Under the pieces are notes generated by a model. That model worked only from the letters and a program-made list of their open reading frames with translations. It was not told where the DNA came from and made no database searches. The position numbers and the translations under genes are program-made. Below are positions 1-8,395 of a stretch of 38,589 nucleotides of DNA, piece after piece. Positions within the stretch are counted from its first letter, which is position 1. Each line of letters starts with the position of its first letter. The stretch comes from Roseovarius sp. MMSF_3281 (GTDB lineage Bacteria; Pseudomonadota; Alphaproteobacteria; Rhodobacterales; Rhodobacteraceae), in the NCBI RefSeq assembly GCF_030733685.1, contig NZ_JASHIM010000027.1:1-38589 (forward strand), in the 5' to 3' direction.

Positions 1-2
1 CG

Positions 3-30
3 GTCGGATCGCGCCAGCGATCCGAGACCG
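3..30 (-). terminator. Stem-loop after the bestrophin-like gene
   Basis: A perfect 9-bp inverted repeat (TCGGATCGC at 4-12, GCGATCCGA at 17-25) with a GCCA loop, plus outer CGG/CCG pairs, lies just past the stop codon of the minus-strand purD-bestrophin pair. Any T-tract would lie beyond the window edge, so only the hairpin can be seen. Confidence 0.5.
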
Positions 31-35
31 TCCGA

Positions 36-932
36 TCAACTCAGGTAGTAATTTTTCGGACTCAGGCGCGCGGGTGGCTCGACCCCCAGGTGCGGCGCGA
101 AGCTGATTTCGATCGTGCGGCACATGGCATCAAGCGGCAGGCCGTTCACCGTTTCGCCGAAAGGATGGGCCAGTTCCTCGGTCACTTCCGCAAGGCCGAA
201 GAAGGCATAGGCGATCATCGCGACGAAGGCCGGTGTCATCCAGCCCGCCGAACCAAGCAGCGCGAGCGGCACCAGCAGGCAATAAAGATAGGTCGTGCGG
301 AACACCAAAAGCGAATAGACATAAGGCAGCGGCGTGGTGGCGATCCGTTCGCACCCTGCCTGCGCCAGCGCGATTCGTCCGGTGCGTTCCGACAGGGCCC
401 TGAGGCCGAACCCGTCTATCGTGCCGTCCTGCTTGGCGGCGATGATTTCGTCGTTCAGGCGGTTGAGCGCCGCGCAGGGCGGGTGCGGGACGGTGCCGAA
501 ATCCTCGGCCTCGTACCAGCGGCGCGCGGCCTGGGGCGCGGGCAACCCGCGCAGTTGCGCGCGGTGGTGATGGATGAAGGCCAGTGTCAGGCGCTGCACG
601 GTCTCGCGCCGGGCGTCGTCCTCGATGAACAGCGTCGCTTCGCGCGCCAAGGCGCGGCAATCGGCCACCAGTTGCCCCCAGAGCTTGCGCGCCTCCCACC
701 AGCGGTCATAGGCGGCATTGTTGCGAAACCCAAGAAAGAGCGACAGCGCCACGCCGAAGACGGCGAAGGGGGCCGCGCTGGTATGGGTCAGGGGGGCGGC
801 ATGGATATCCACCGCCGTCAGCGCGGCGGCAATCATCGTTACCCCGACAATGCGCGGCAGGATATGCGGCAGGACCGAGCCGCGCAGTGCAAAGAGCAGT
901 TGTAGCAGCCCGGGCTTGTCGCGGAGGATCAT
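36..932 (-). CDS. Bestrophin-like (YneE/UPF0187 family) membrane protein
   Basis: This is a 298-residue integral membrane protein of the bacterial bestrophin family, whose studied members are pentameric ion channels. What shows it is the family signature FRNNAAYDRWWEARKLWGQL near residues 68-87, hydrophobic segments around residues 25-45 and 50-66, and a second hydrophobic pair around 205-245 (YSLLVFRTTYLYCLLVPLALL and following). The length is normal for the family. The ATG overlaps the purD stop by 4 bp (ATGA), so translation is probably coupled to purD. A stem-loop follows the stop. The link to purine synthesis is positional only; ion selectivity cannot be read from the sequence. Confidence 0.88.
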   Translation of the reverse strand: MILRDKPGLLQLLFALRGSVLPHILPRIVGVTMIAAALTAVDIHAAPLTHTSAAPFAVFGVALSLFLGFRNNAAYDRWWEARKLWGQLVADCRALAREATLFIEDDARRETVQRLTLAFIHHHRAQLRGLPAPQAARRWYEAEDFGTVPHPPCAALNRLNDEIIAAKQDGTIDGFGLRALSERTGRIALAQAGCERIATTPLPYVYSLLVFRTTYLYCLLVPLALLGSAGWMTPAFVAMIAYAFFGLAEVTEELAHPFGETVNGLPLDAMCRTIEISFAPHLGVEPPARLSPKNYYLS

Positions 933-2194
933 TTCAGCGCGCGCCAGCCGATATCGCGGCGGCAGAAGCCCTGCGGCCAGTCGATTTTATCGACCATGGA
1001 ATAGGCGCGGTCGCGCGCCTCTTGCAGGGTCGCGCCGCGCGCGGTGACGTTGAGGACGCGGCCGCCGGTGGCGGTGATCTGGCCGTCTTTCTCGCCGGTT
1101 CCGGCGTGGAAGACCATGTTGAAACTGTCCTCAAGGCAATCGTCCAAGCCTTTGATCACGCTGCCTTTCTCATAGCTGCCGGGGTAGCCTTGGGCGGCCA
1201 TCACGACCGTCATGGCATGATCTTCGGCCCATTGGGCCTTGACCTCGGACAGCCGGCCTTCGGCGGCGGCTTGCATGAGGTCCAGCGCCTGCGCGCCCAG
1301 CCGCATCATCAGCACCTGACACTCCGGGTCGCCGAAGCGGACGTTGTATTCCACAAGGCGCGGTTGACCGTCCTTGATCATCAGCCCGGCATAAAGCACG
1401 CCCTGATAGGGTGTGCCGCGTTCGGCCATGACGCGCAGGGTGGGGCGGATGATCTCATCCATCGCTTTCGCGGCCACGTCATCGGTCAGGACGGGGGCAG
1501 GGGAATAGGCCCCCATGCCCCCGGTGTTGGGGCCGGTGTCGCCTTCGCCGACGCGCTTGTGATCTTGTGCTGTGCCGATGGGCAGGGCGTCGGTTCCATC
1601 GCACAGGATAAAGAACGAGGCCTCTTCGCCCTCCATGAATTCTTCGATCACCACTTCGGCGCCCGCGCCGCCAAAGGCGCCGCCGAACATGTCGTCGATA
1701 GCCTCCAGCGCCTGGTCCTCGGTTTCGGCAACGATCACGCCTTTGCCGGCGGCCAGGCCATCAGCCTTGACCACGATAGGCGCGCCTTGGGCACGGATAT
1801 GGGCCTTGGCGGCTTCGGCATCGGTGAAATGGCCGTAACCTGCGGTGGGGGCCTGGGCGGCGTCGCAAACCTCCTTGGTGAAGCTTTTGGAGGCTTCCAG
1901 TTTCGCCGCCGCCTCGGAGGGGCCAAAGACCAGAAGCCCGGCATCGCGAAGCCGGTCACCCACGCCCTTGGCCAGCGGGGCCTCGGGGCCGATGATGACG
2001 AAATCAATCGCGTTGCCATCGCAGAAATTGACCACCGCCGCGCGATCTTCGATATCCAGCGTGGCGCATTCGGCGATCTGGGCGATCCCGGCATTGCCCG
2101 GTGCCACGATCAGCTTGTCGCACTTGGGGTTTTGCATCACCGCCCATGCGAGTGCATGTTCGCGCCCGCCGCTGCCCAGAATGAGGATGTTCAT
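929..2194 (-). CDS. purD: Phosphoribosylamine-glycine ligase (GARS)
   Basis: The 421-residue cytosolic ATP-grasp ligase makes glycinamide ribonucleotide from 5-phosphoribosylamine, glycine and ATP, the second step of de novo purine synthesis. The N-terminal domain begins MNILILGSGGREHALAW. The ATP-grasp part contains VVKADGLAAGKGV. The GARS signature reads DHKRVGEGDTGPNTGGMGAY, followed by EYNVRFGDPECQ, which carries metal ligands in the family. The reading frame is open much further upstream, but that extension overlaps divergent xseA and lacks homology; the ATG at 2194 starts exactly at the conserved N-terminus. Its stop overlaps the start of the bestrophin-like gene. Confidence 0.97.
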   Translation of the reverse strand: MNILILGSGGREHALAWAVMQNPKCDKLIVAPGNAGIAQIAECATLDIEDRAAVVNFCDGNAIDFVIIGPEAPLAKGVGDRLRDAGLLVFGPSEAAAKLEASKSFTKEVCDAAQAPTAGYGHFTDAEAAKAHIRAQGAPIVVKADGLAAGKGVIVAETEDQALEAIDDMFGGAFGGAGAEVVIEEFMEGEEASFFILCDGTDALPIGTAQDHKRVGEGDTGPNTGGMGAYSPAPVLTDDVAAKAMDEIIRPTLRVMAERGTPYQGVLYAGLMIKDGQPRLVEYNVRFGDPECQVLMMRLGAQALDLMQAAAEGRLSEVKAQWAEDHAMTVVMAAQGYPGSYEKGSVIKGLDDCLEDSFNMVFHAGTGEKDGQITATGGRVLNVTARGATLQEARDRAYSMVDKIDWPQGFCRRDIGWRALK

Positions 2195-2267
2195 CTGCCG
2201 GTCTCCTGCTTGGCCTTGCTTGGCAGGCGTTCTAAGGTGGGTGCAGAGCAGACACAAGGCGCGCGCG

Positions 2268-3764
2268 ATGTCCGACCTGATTGATGACCCCGTCGAGGGC
2301 GAAAACGCCCCGGAATTTTCAGTCTCCGAAATTTCGGGGGCGGTAAAACGCGCCATTGAGGGCGGGTTTTCCCACGTCCGCGTGCGTGGCGAGGTGGGCC
2401 GGGTCAGCCGCCCGCGCTCGGGCCATGTGTACATGGACCTCAAGGATGACCGCGCGGTTCTGGCCGGGGTGATCTGGAAGGGCATCGCCTCGCGTCTGCC
2501 GGTGCAGCCCGAGGAGGGGATGGAGGTTGTGGCCACGGGCCGGTTGACCACCTTCCCGGGGCAGTCGCGCTACCAGATCGTGATCGAGGATCTCAAGCCC
2601 GCCGGGGTTGGCGCGCTTATGGCGATGTTGGAGGCGCGCAAGAAGGCGCTTGCCGGTGAGGGGCTTTTCGCGCCCGAGCGCAAGCGGCCCTTGCCGTTCT
2701 TGCCCGAGGTGATCGGGGTGGTGACCTCGCCCTCCGGCGCGGTGATCCGGGATATCCTGCATCGCTTGCGGGATCGGTTCCCGCGCAAGGTGCTGATCTG
2801 GCCGGTGGCGGTGCAGGGCGAGAAATGCGCCCCCGAGGTGACCCGCGCGATTGAAGGGTTCAATGCGCTGACGCCGGGCGGTGCCTTGCCCCGGCCCGAT
2901 TTGCTGATCGTGGCGCGTGGCGGTGGCTCGATCGAGGATTTGTGGGGGTTTAACGAGGAATCGGTGGTGCGAGCCGCTGCCGCCTCGGAGATTCCGCTGA
3001 TTTCGGCGGTGGGGCATGAAACCGATACCACCTTGATCGACTATGCCTCGGACAAGCGCGCGCCGACGCCTACGGCGGCGGCGGAACTGGCGGTGCCGGT
3101 GCGGCTTGACCTGCTGGCATGGCTGGACAACCAGGAGGCGCGGCTGACCCATGCCCTGACCCAAGGGGTGGCCAACCGGGGGCAACGCCTGCGCGATCTG
3201 TCGCGCGCCTTGCCACGGGTGGAAACGCTTGTGGAAGGCCCGCAGCAAAGGCTGGATGCCTGGAGCGACAGGTTGCCCGCGGCGCTGATCCGGGGCGTAC
3301 AGATGCGGCGGGTGAAACTGTCGGAGGCGGCGGGCGCCTTGCGGCCGGGGCTGTTGCGGCGCGGTGTGGAGGGCGACCGGCGGCGGTTGGAAAATACCGC
3401 CGCGCGGCTGAACCTGCACACGCTGCGGCGCGATATCGAGGGCAAGCGCCGCGATCTGGATGGTATGACACGGCGCTTTTCCGAGGCCGCGAAACGACAA
3501 CAAAGCGGCTGGCGGGACCGGCTGGAGGGGCTTGATCGGCTGCGTGAGACATTGGGCTACAAGGCGACGCTCAAGCGCGGCTATGCGGTGGTGCGCGGCG
3601 ACGGCGAGGTGGTGACCACCAAGGCCAAGGCGGCCAAGGCGCGCGCCTTGGCGATCGAGTTTGCCGATGGCGTTCTTGAAGTGGGGCCGGGTGGCCCGGC
3701 GAAACCCGCGCGCAAACCCGCCAAGCCGAAAGACACCCCGCCGGACCAGGGCAGCCTGTTCTGA
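2268..3764 (+). CDS. xseA: Exodeoxyribonuclease VII large subunit
   Basis: The 498-residue protein is the catalytic large subunit of ExoVII, a single-strand-specific exonuclease that works with XseB; xseB is not in the window. An N-terminal OB-fold is visible (FSHVRVRGEVGRVSRPRSGH, then VYMDLKDDRAVLAGVIWKG). The conserved catalytic region contains ARGGGSIEDLWGFNEE and SAVGHETDTTLIDYASDKRA, followed by a long Arg-rich helical region. The C-terminus is Pro/Lys-rich and ends QGSLF. The frame is open from 1845, but MSDLIDDP at 2268 is the natural start, 73 bp from divergent purD. A 24-bp palindrome follows the stop. Confidence 0.96.
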   Translation: MSDLIDDPVEGENAPEFSVSEISGAVKRAIEGGFSHVRVRGEVGRVSRPRSGHVYMDLKDDRAVLAGVIWKGIASRLPVQPEEGMEVVATGRLTTFPGQSRYQIVIEDLKPAGVGALMAMLEARKKALAGEGLFAPERKRPLPFLPEVIGVVTSPSGAVIRDILHRLRDRFPRKVLIWPVAVQGEKCAPEVTRAIEGFNALTPGGALPRPDLLIVARGGGSIEDLWGFNEESVVRAAAASEIPLISAVGHETDTTLIDYASDKRAPTPTAAAELAVPVRLDLLAWLDNQEARLTHALTQGVANRGQRLRDLSRALPRVETLVEGPQQRLDAWSDRLPAALIRGVQMRRVKLSEAAGALRPGLLRRGVEGDRRRLENTAARLNLHTLRRDIEGKRRDLDGMTRRFSEAAKRQQSGWRDRLEGLDRLRETLGYKATLKRGYAVVRGDGEVVTTKAKAAKARALAIEFADGVLEVGPGGPAKPARKPAKPKDTPPDQGSLF

Positions 3765-3775
3765 ACCGGGTGCTG

Positions 3776-3799
3776 GCAAGCGGTTTCGAAACCGCTTGC
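3776..3799. terminator. 24-bp perfect palindrome between convergent genes
   Basis: The arms GCAAGCGGTT and AACCGCTTGC flank TCGA. The palindrome sits between the xseA stop (3764) and the stop of the convergent minus-strand gene (3804). It has no T-tract on either strand. A bidirectional terminator or transcript-end hairpin is the simplest reading; a protein-binding site cannot be excluded. Confidence 0.5.
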
Positions 3800-3803
3800 G
3801 CGC

Positions 3804-4211
3804 CTAGACGCCCACCTTCGGCCCCGGACATTCCAGCGGCGCGTCACTTTGGCGAACCTCGTAAAGCTCGGTCGCGTTCGGGTCGTTCTCATAGCGGGCG
3901 ATCAGGCCGTTCGGGCCGTGCAGGAAGCTCCAGCACTGCGGCTCGGGGCGGTCTTCGTAGGTAAAACAGATCAAGCCCGCCTCGTCGGTGAACCAGCGGC
4001 CCTCCTTGCAGTCGCCATCAAGGAAAGACCAGCGCACGTACCGGTTGCCGAGGTATTCCTCGGCCCCGTAGGGCGCGCCGCCATTGCCGTAGTAAAAGGT
4101 TTTGCCGGTGGTATAGGCCTCGAATTCGGCCGCTGTCATCGGGCGGTCTGCGGCGCATGCCGGGCCGGCTGTCATGGTTATCAGGCACAGGATCAGGGCG
4201 CGGGCTGTCAT
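3804..4211 (-). CDS. Small exported protein of unknown function
   Basis: I do not recognise the family. The 135-residue product starts with a clear Sec signal peptide (MTARALILCLITMTAGPACAAD, probable cleavage after ACA or CAA). The mature part is acidic and aromatic-rich, with four cysteines (DGDCKEG, LICFTY, PQCWSF, LECPGP) that could form two periplasmic disulfides. It contains runs such as FYYGNGGAPYGAEEY and GRWFTDEAG. It is monocistronic, converges on xseA, and shares the palindromic hairpin there. The coding pattern and signal peptide make it a real gene; no function is assigned. Confidence 0.75.
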   Translation of the reverse strand: MTARALILCLITMTAGPACAADRPMTAAEFEAYTTGKTFYYGNGGAPYGAEEYLGNRYVRWSFLDGDCKEGRWFTDEAGLICFTYEDRPEPQCWSFLHGPNGLIARYENDPNATELYEVRQSDAPLECPGPKVGV

Positions 4212-4308
4212 GGGGCCAGTCTGTCACAGGGTTGGGCAACACGCCACCCGCCGGGATTCGGGCCAGAGCGGCGGGCGAAATATCGCGGGCGTCACGGCCG
4301 GGTCCGGT

Positions 4309-4419
4309 TCAAACGTCGCAAAGCGGGTCCATCAGCCGCCGCCAGAGCGGCGGGATGGTGGCAATACAGGCCATCACCGGCAGGGAATAGGGCAGCGTGG
4401 CAAAGGCGAACAACCGCAT
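4309..4419 (-). CDS. Putative 36-residue membrane peptide
   Basis: This short ORF reads MRLFAFATLPYSLPVMACI, continues ATIPPLWRRLMDPLCDV, and stops at TGA. It has one hydrophobic stretch followed by a basic WRR turn, as expected of a single-pass small membrane protein. A good ribosome-binding site, GGGAAG, lies 5 bp before the ATG on the minus strand. It occupies the otherwise empty interval between the exported protein and the formate dehydrogenase flavoprotein gene. The support is RBS, composition and open frame only; no family is recognised. Confidence 0.45.
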   Translation of the reverse strand: MRLFAFATLPYSLPVMACIATIPPLWRRLMDPLCDV

Positions 4420-4600
4420 GTCATCTTCCCGGTTTCGTTGCTAATATAGCCTGAAAGTCAAATTCGGCCTTCCCGGGGCGGCATCGGGGGAATTTTGCGG
4501 CGGTTGAAACGCTTACGGCGGTCTCAATGTCGCTTTTGACCACGCATCGCGACGGTTGGGTCGGTATCCCACGGCCAAGGATCATCAGGGGGCGACGCGC

Positions 4601-6286
4601 ATGGCACTGGACGAACGCAAAGGCGTGTGGAAATCGGGCAAGGGCAAGGGGCGGCATACGCCCAAGGGCCGACAGCTTGAGGATCAGGCATGGGACGATG
4701 TTCGCGCGCTTCTGGGTGACGGGCCGCGTCGGCGCGACCTGTTGATCGAATACCTGCACCTGATCCAGGACAAGTTCGGCCATCTGTCGGTGGCGCATCT
4801 GCGCGCCCTGGCCGAGGAACTGCGCATCGCGCAGGCCGAGGTATACGAGGTGGCCACCTTCTATGCCCATTTCGACGTGGTGAAAGAAGGCGAAACCCCG
4901 CCGCCCGCCCTGACCATCCGGGTTTGCGATTCCCTGGCCTGTGAATTGGCGGGCGCTCAGCAGTTGCAAGCGGCGCTTGAGGACGGGCTGGACCCTGCGG
5001 AGGTGCGTGTGCTGCGCGCGCCTTGCATGGGCCGTTGCGATACCGCGCCGGTGCTGGAACTGGGCCACAAGCATATCGACCATGCCACGCCCGAGAAAGT
5101 ACAGGCGGCGATTGCGGCCAATGACACGCATGCGGAAATCCCGGAATATCAATCGCTTGCGGAGTATCGTTCAAGTGGCGGCTACGACAAGCTGGCCGAA
5201 CTTCGCGAAGGCGGCGATTTCGATACCGTGCAGGAGGAGTTGCTGGACGCCGGCCTGCGCGGTCTTGGCGGGGCTGGCTTCCCCTCGGGGCGCAAATGGG
5301 GCTTCGTGCGGGCCGAATCCGGGCCGCGTTACCTAGCCGTGAATGGCGACGAAGGCGAGCCGGGCACGTTCAAGGATCGCTTTTACCTTGAGCGGCAACC
5401 CCATGTTTTCCTTGAAGGAATGCTGATTGCCGCTTGGGCCGTCGAGGCCGATACCTGCTTTATCTACATGCGCGATGAATACCCGGCGGTTCTGAAAATC
5501 CTTGCCGATGAAATCGCCGCCCTGGAAGAGGCCGGGATCGTTGCGCCGGGCTATATCGACCTGCGCCGTGGTGCAGGCGCTTACATCTGCGGCGAAGAAA
5601 GCGCGATGATCGAGTCGATCGAAGGCAAGCGCGGCCTGCCGCGTCACCGCCCGCCCTTCGTGGCGCAGGTGGGGATTTTCAACCGTCCGACCCTCGTGAA
5701 CAACGTGGAAACCCTTTACTGGGTCACCCGCGTCTTGCGCGAGGGCAAGGAAATCCTGTCGGGTATCGAGCAGAACGGCCGCAAGGGCCTGCGCTCTTAC
5801 TCGGTGTCGGGGCGGGTGAAAAAGCCGGGGGTGCATCTGCTGCCTGCCGGATCGACCATCACCGATATCATCGAGGCCGCCGGCGGGATGCTGGATGGCC
5901 ATGAGTTCAAGGCCTATCAGCCGGGTGGCCCGTCTTCGGGGCTTTTGCCGGCCAGGTTGAACGACGTGCCTTTGGATTTCGACACCCTGCAACCGCATGG
6001 CTCGTTTATCGGGTCTGCCGCCGTGGTCGTTCTGTCGGATCAGGACAGCGCCAAGGACGCCGCGCTCAATATGCTGCGGTTTTTCGAGGATGAAAGCTGT
6101 GGCCAGTGCACGCCATGCCGGGCGGGCTGTGAGAAGGCGGTGAAACTGATGCAGGCCGATACCTGGGACCAACCGCTTCTGGAAGAGCTGTGTCAGGCCA
6201 TGGCCGATGCCTCGATCTGTGGTTTGGGGCAGGCGGCGCCCAATCCGATTCGCCTGACGATGAAGCACTTCCCCGGCGAGGTTTGA
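4601..6286 (+). CDS. Fused NuoE/NuoF-type NAD-linked formate dehydrogenase flavoprotein (FdsG-FdsB fusion-like)
   Basis: The 561-residue cytosolic electron-transfer subunit has two parts. Residues 1 to about 165 are NuoE/FdsG-like with the thioredoxin-like [2Fe-2S] ligands C-x4-C (VCDSLAC) and C-x3-C (APCMGRC). The rest is NuoF/FdsB-like, with the FMN-site GLRGLGGAGFPSGRKWGF, the NADH-site NGDEGEPGTFKDR, GAYICGEESAMIESIEGKRG, and a [4Fe-4S] motif CGQCTPC plus a later Cys in SICGLGQ. In soluble NAD-dependent formate dehydrogenases this unit passes electrons from the molybdenum subunit FdsA to NAD+. FdsA is absent from both sides here. The ATG at 4601 follows AGGGGG; an upstream in-frame codon at 4556 adds nothing conserved. 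The stop overlaps the yhhN start. Confidence 0.88.
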   Translation: MALDERKGVWKSGKGKGRHTPKGRQLEDQAWDDVRALLGDGPRRRDLLIEYLHLIQDKFGHLSVAHLRALAEELRIAQAEVYEVATFYAHFDVVKEGETPPPALTIRVCDSLACELAGAQQLQAALEDGLDPAEVRVLRAPCMGRCDTAPVLELGHKHIDHATPEKVQAAIAANDTHAEIPEYQSLAEYRSSGGYDKLAELREGGDFDTVQEELLDAGLRGLGGAGFPSGRKWGFVRAESGPRYLAVNGDEGEPGTFKDRFYLERQPHVFLEGMLIAAWAVEADTCFIYMRDEYPAVLKILADEIAALEEAGIVAPGYIDLRRGAGAYICGEESAMIESIEGKRGLPRHRPPFVAQVGIFNRPTLVNNVETLYWVTRVLREGKEILSGIEQNGRKGLRSYSVSGRVKKPGVHLLPAGSTITDIIEAAGGMLDGHEFKAYQPGGPSSGLLPARLNDVPLDFDTLQPHGSFIGSAAVVVLSDQDSAKDAALNMLRFFEDESCGQCTPCRAGCEKAVKLMQADTWDQPLLEELCQAMADASICGLGQAAPNPIRLTMKHFPGEV

Positions 6287-6906
6287 CCACGCTTTGGATA
6301 GGATTGGCGGGGGCTGCGGCCCTTGCCTATGGCACATGGTTTTGCCACCGCGCCCCCTCGGCCCTGCGCGGCGTGATCAAGACCGTGCCCTTGGCGGTGT
6401 TGGCCGGGTTGGCCTTTGCCGCAGGGGCGCCTTTGGTCTTGGTCGCAGGCTTTGCCTTGTCCGCCTTGGGCGATCTGGCCCTGTCGCGGCGCGGGGAGGC
6501 GGCGTTTTTGACCGGCCTTATCGCCTTTGCCGCCGCGCATATCGCCTATGTCTGGGTTTTTGCCGGGCTGGCGCAGGGGGCGCTGCCGCTTGTGCCGGTG
6601 GCGATCCTGCTTATCTATGCGGCAAGTAGCGAGGTTTGGCTGTCGCCCCATACCGGCACGCTACGCTGGCCGGTGCGGGGCTACGTGGCCCTGATCACCG
6701 GCATGGGGCTGGTGGCGCTGATGTTGCCCGCGGGCTACGGGATCGTGACCTTGGGGGCGGGGCTTTTCATTGCCTCCGATACCCTTTTGGCGGTGCAGAT
6801 GTTCCGCATGGCCCCGGATCATCCGGCGCAGCGGGCGGTTTCGGTGGCGCTTTGGGCGCTGTATATCGCCGCGCAGGCGTTGATCCTGTGGGGCTTTATG
6901 GGCTGA
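6283..6906 (+). CDS. YhhN/TMEM86-family membrane protein
   Basis: The 207-residue protein is almost entirely hydrophobic, with about seven or eight membrane segments. It matches the YhhN family; the mammalian member TMEM86B is a lysoplasmalogenase. Motifs seen are the early acidic stretch GFALSALGDLALS and the late GLFIASDTLLAVQMF, both positions of conserved Asp residues in the family. The best start is TTG at 6283, overlapping the upstream stop (TTGA) just after GGCGAGG; starting further upstream would run through the flavoprotein C-terminus in another frame. The length equals the usual size of about 208. The enzyme activity of bacterial members is uncertain. Confidence 0.82.
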   Translation: MTTLWIGLAGAAALAYGTWFCHRAPSALRGVIKTVPLAVLAGLAFAAGAPLVLVAGFALSALGDLALSRRGEAAFLTGLIAFAAAHIAYVWVFAGLAQGALPLVPVAILLIYAASSEVWLSPHTGTLRWPVRGYVALITGMGLVALMLPAGYGIVTLGAGLFIASDTLLAVQMFRMAPDHPAQRAVSVALWALYIAAQALILWGFMG

Positions 6907-7001
6907 GGGTGCCCAAGCCTTTCAAATCGGGATAATCCGCAGTAAAGCGGGTGTCGGTTGACCCGTTTTCGGCGCGTCACATCAACCCCAGCGGAGGACG
7001 C

Positions 7002-8387
7002 ATGGCGTTTTTCAAGAAGTTAAAGCAACGGTTGTTCAAATCCTCGTCCAAGATCGAGGACGGTCTGGATGCGATTGTCGAAGAAGGCGGCGAGGAGGAA
7101 GCTGTCGAGGCCACTCAGGAGGGGCCGGACGCGCCCCCCGAGCCTGAACCGCAGCCCGAGCCGGAACCGACTCCTGAGCCTGAACCGGAACCAGAGCCAG
7201 AGCCGACACCCACGCCGGAGCCCGCACCGGAGCCTGAGCCGCAGCCCGAGCCGGAACCCACGCCGGAACCTGAACCGGACCCCGAGCCAGACCCCATTCC
7301 GGCCCCGCTGCCCGAACCGGATACCACGCCCGCGCCGCAGGAGATTCCCCCTGCGCCCAGCGAAGTGCCCCCCGCCGCGCCCGAGGAATTGCCCTCGGGG
7401 ATGCCGCAGGAAGCGCCAGTGCGCCCCGATCCGGCCCCCAGCCCGACGCCGATTGAAATCCCGCCCTCCGAGACAAGATCCGAGGCCCCGCAAAAGCCGG
7501 GCCTTCTGGGCCGTCTTCTGGGCCGGGGCGAGGCCAAGAAGACGGTTACCCGCCGCGTGCTGGACGACGATATGCTTGAGCAGCTCGAAGAGCTGTTGAT
7601 CACTGCCGACATGGGGGTGGATACCGCCCTGCGCGTCACCGCCAACATGGCCGAAGGGCGCATGGGCAAAAAGCTGTCGACACAGGAAATCAAGGAACTT
7701 CTGGCGCAGGAGATTGCCCGCATCATGGAACCCGTGGCACAGCCCATGCCGATCTATCCCAAGACCCCTCAGGTGGTTCTGGTGGTGGGCGTCAATGGTT
7801 CGGGCAAGACCACGACCATTGGCAAGCTGGCCAGCCAATTCAAGGCGGCGGGCAAACAGGTGGTGATTGCCGCCGGTGATACCTTTCGCGCCGCCGCCGT
7901 TGAGCAGTTGCAAGTCTGGGGCGATCGCGCCGGGGTGCCGGTTTTGACTGCGCCCGAAGGGTCGGACCCGGCCAGCCTTGCTTTTGATGCGATGACCAAG
8001 GCACAGGCCGAGGGCGCGGACCTGTTGATGATCGACACCGCCGGGCGCCTGCAAAACCGTCAGGACCTGATGGAAGAACTGGCCAAGATCGTGCGCGTCA
8101 TCCGCAAGAAGGACGACAGCGCGCCGCACAACACCCTTTTGGTGCTGGATGCGACCACCGGGCAGAACGCGCTGTCACAGGTCGAAACCTTCCAGAAACT
8201 TTCGGACGTGTCCGGGTTGGTGATGACCAAGCTGGACGGCACCGCGCGGGGCGGGGTCTTGGTGGCTTTGGCCGATAAGTTCGGCCTGCCCATCCATGCC
8301 ATCGGCGTGGGCGAACAGATCGACGATCTGGCCCCCTTTGACCCCGAGGAATTCGCGGCGGCCCTGACCGGGTTGGATGCCGGATGA
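7002..8387 (+). CDS. ftsY: Signal recognition particle receptor FtsY
   Basis: The 461-residue GTPase docks SRP-ribosome complexes at the inner membrane. A basic N-terminus ([17 protein letters not shown]) is followed by an acidic stretch and a long Pro-Glu-rich low-complexity linker (about residues 45-150). The NG domain starts near residue 165. GTPase motifs are clear: the P-loop [10 protein letters not shown] at about 263-272, [25 protein letters not shown] and the C-terminal [17 protein letters not shown]. The ATG at 7002 follows GGAGG; an upstream in-frame GTG at 6951 lacks a good site. Its stop lies 8 bp from that of the convergent mgtC-like gene. Confidence 0.97.
   Translation: MAFFKKLKQRLFKSSSKIEDGLDAIVEEGGEEEAVEATQEGPDAPPEPEPQPEPEPTPEPEPEPEPEPTPTPEPAPEPEPQPEPEPTPEPEPDPEPDPIPAPLPEPDTTPAPQEIPPAPSEVPPAAPEELPSGMPQEAPVRPDPAPSPTPIEIPPSETRSEAPQKPGLLGRLLGRGEAKKTVTRRVLDDDMLEQLEELLITADMGVDTALRVTANMAEGRMGKKLSTQEIKELLAQEIARIMEPVAQPMPIYPKTPQVVLVVGVNGSGKTTTIGKLASQFKAAGKQVVIAAGDTFRAAAVEQLQVWGDRAGVPVLTAPEGSDPASLAFDAMTKAQAEGADLLMIDTAGRLQNRQDLMEELAKIVRVIRKKDDSAPHNTLLVLDATTGQNALSQVETFQKLSDVSGLVMTKLDGTARGGVLVALADKFGLPIHAIGVGEQIDDLAPFDPEEFAAALTGLDAG
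7130..7312 (+). repeat. Pro-Glu dipeptide repeat tract inside ftsY
   Basis: About 180 bp of degenerate hexamer repeats (GAGCCN/GAACCG-like units, with Thr, Gln and Asp variants) encode an almost uninterrupted (Pro-Glu)n tract. It is a coding low-complexity repeat and a likely hot spot for length change. Confidence 0.85.
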
Positions 8388-8395
8388 GTACCGCC

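Noticed and set aside
7130..7312. Short regular repeats resembling an array
   Set aside because: They are hexamer-scale coding repeats of ftsY (Pro-Glu codons), without spacers; not a CRISPR.
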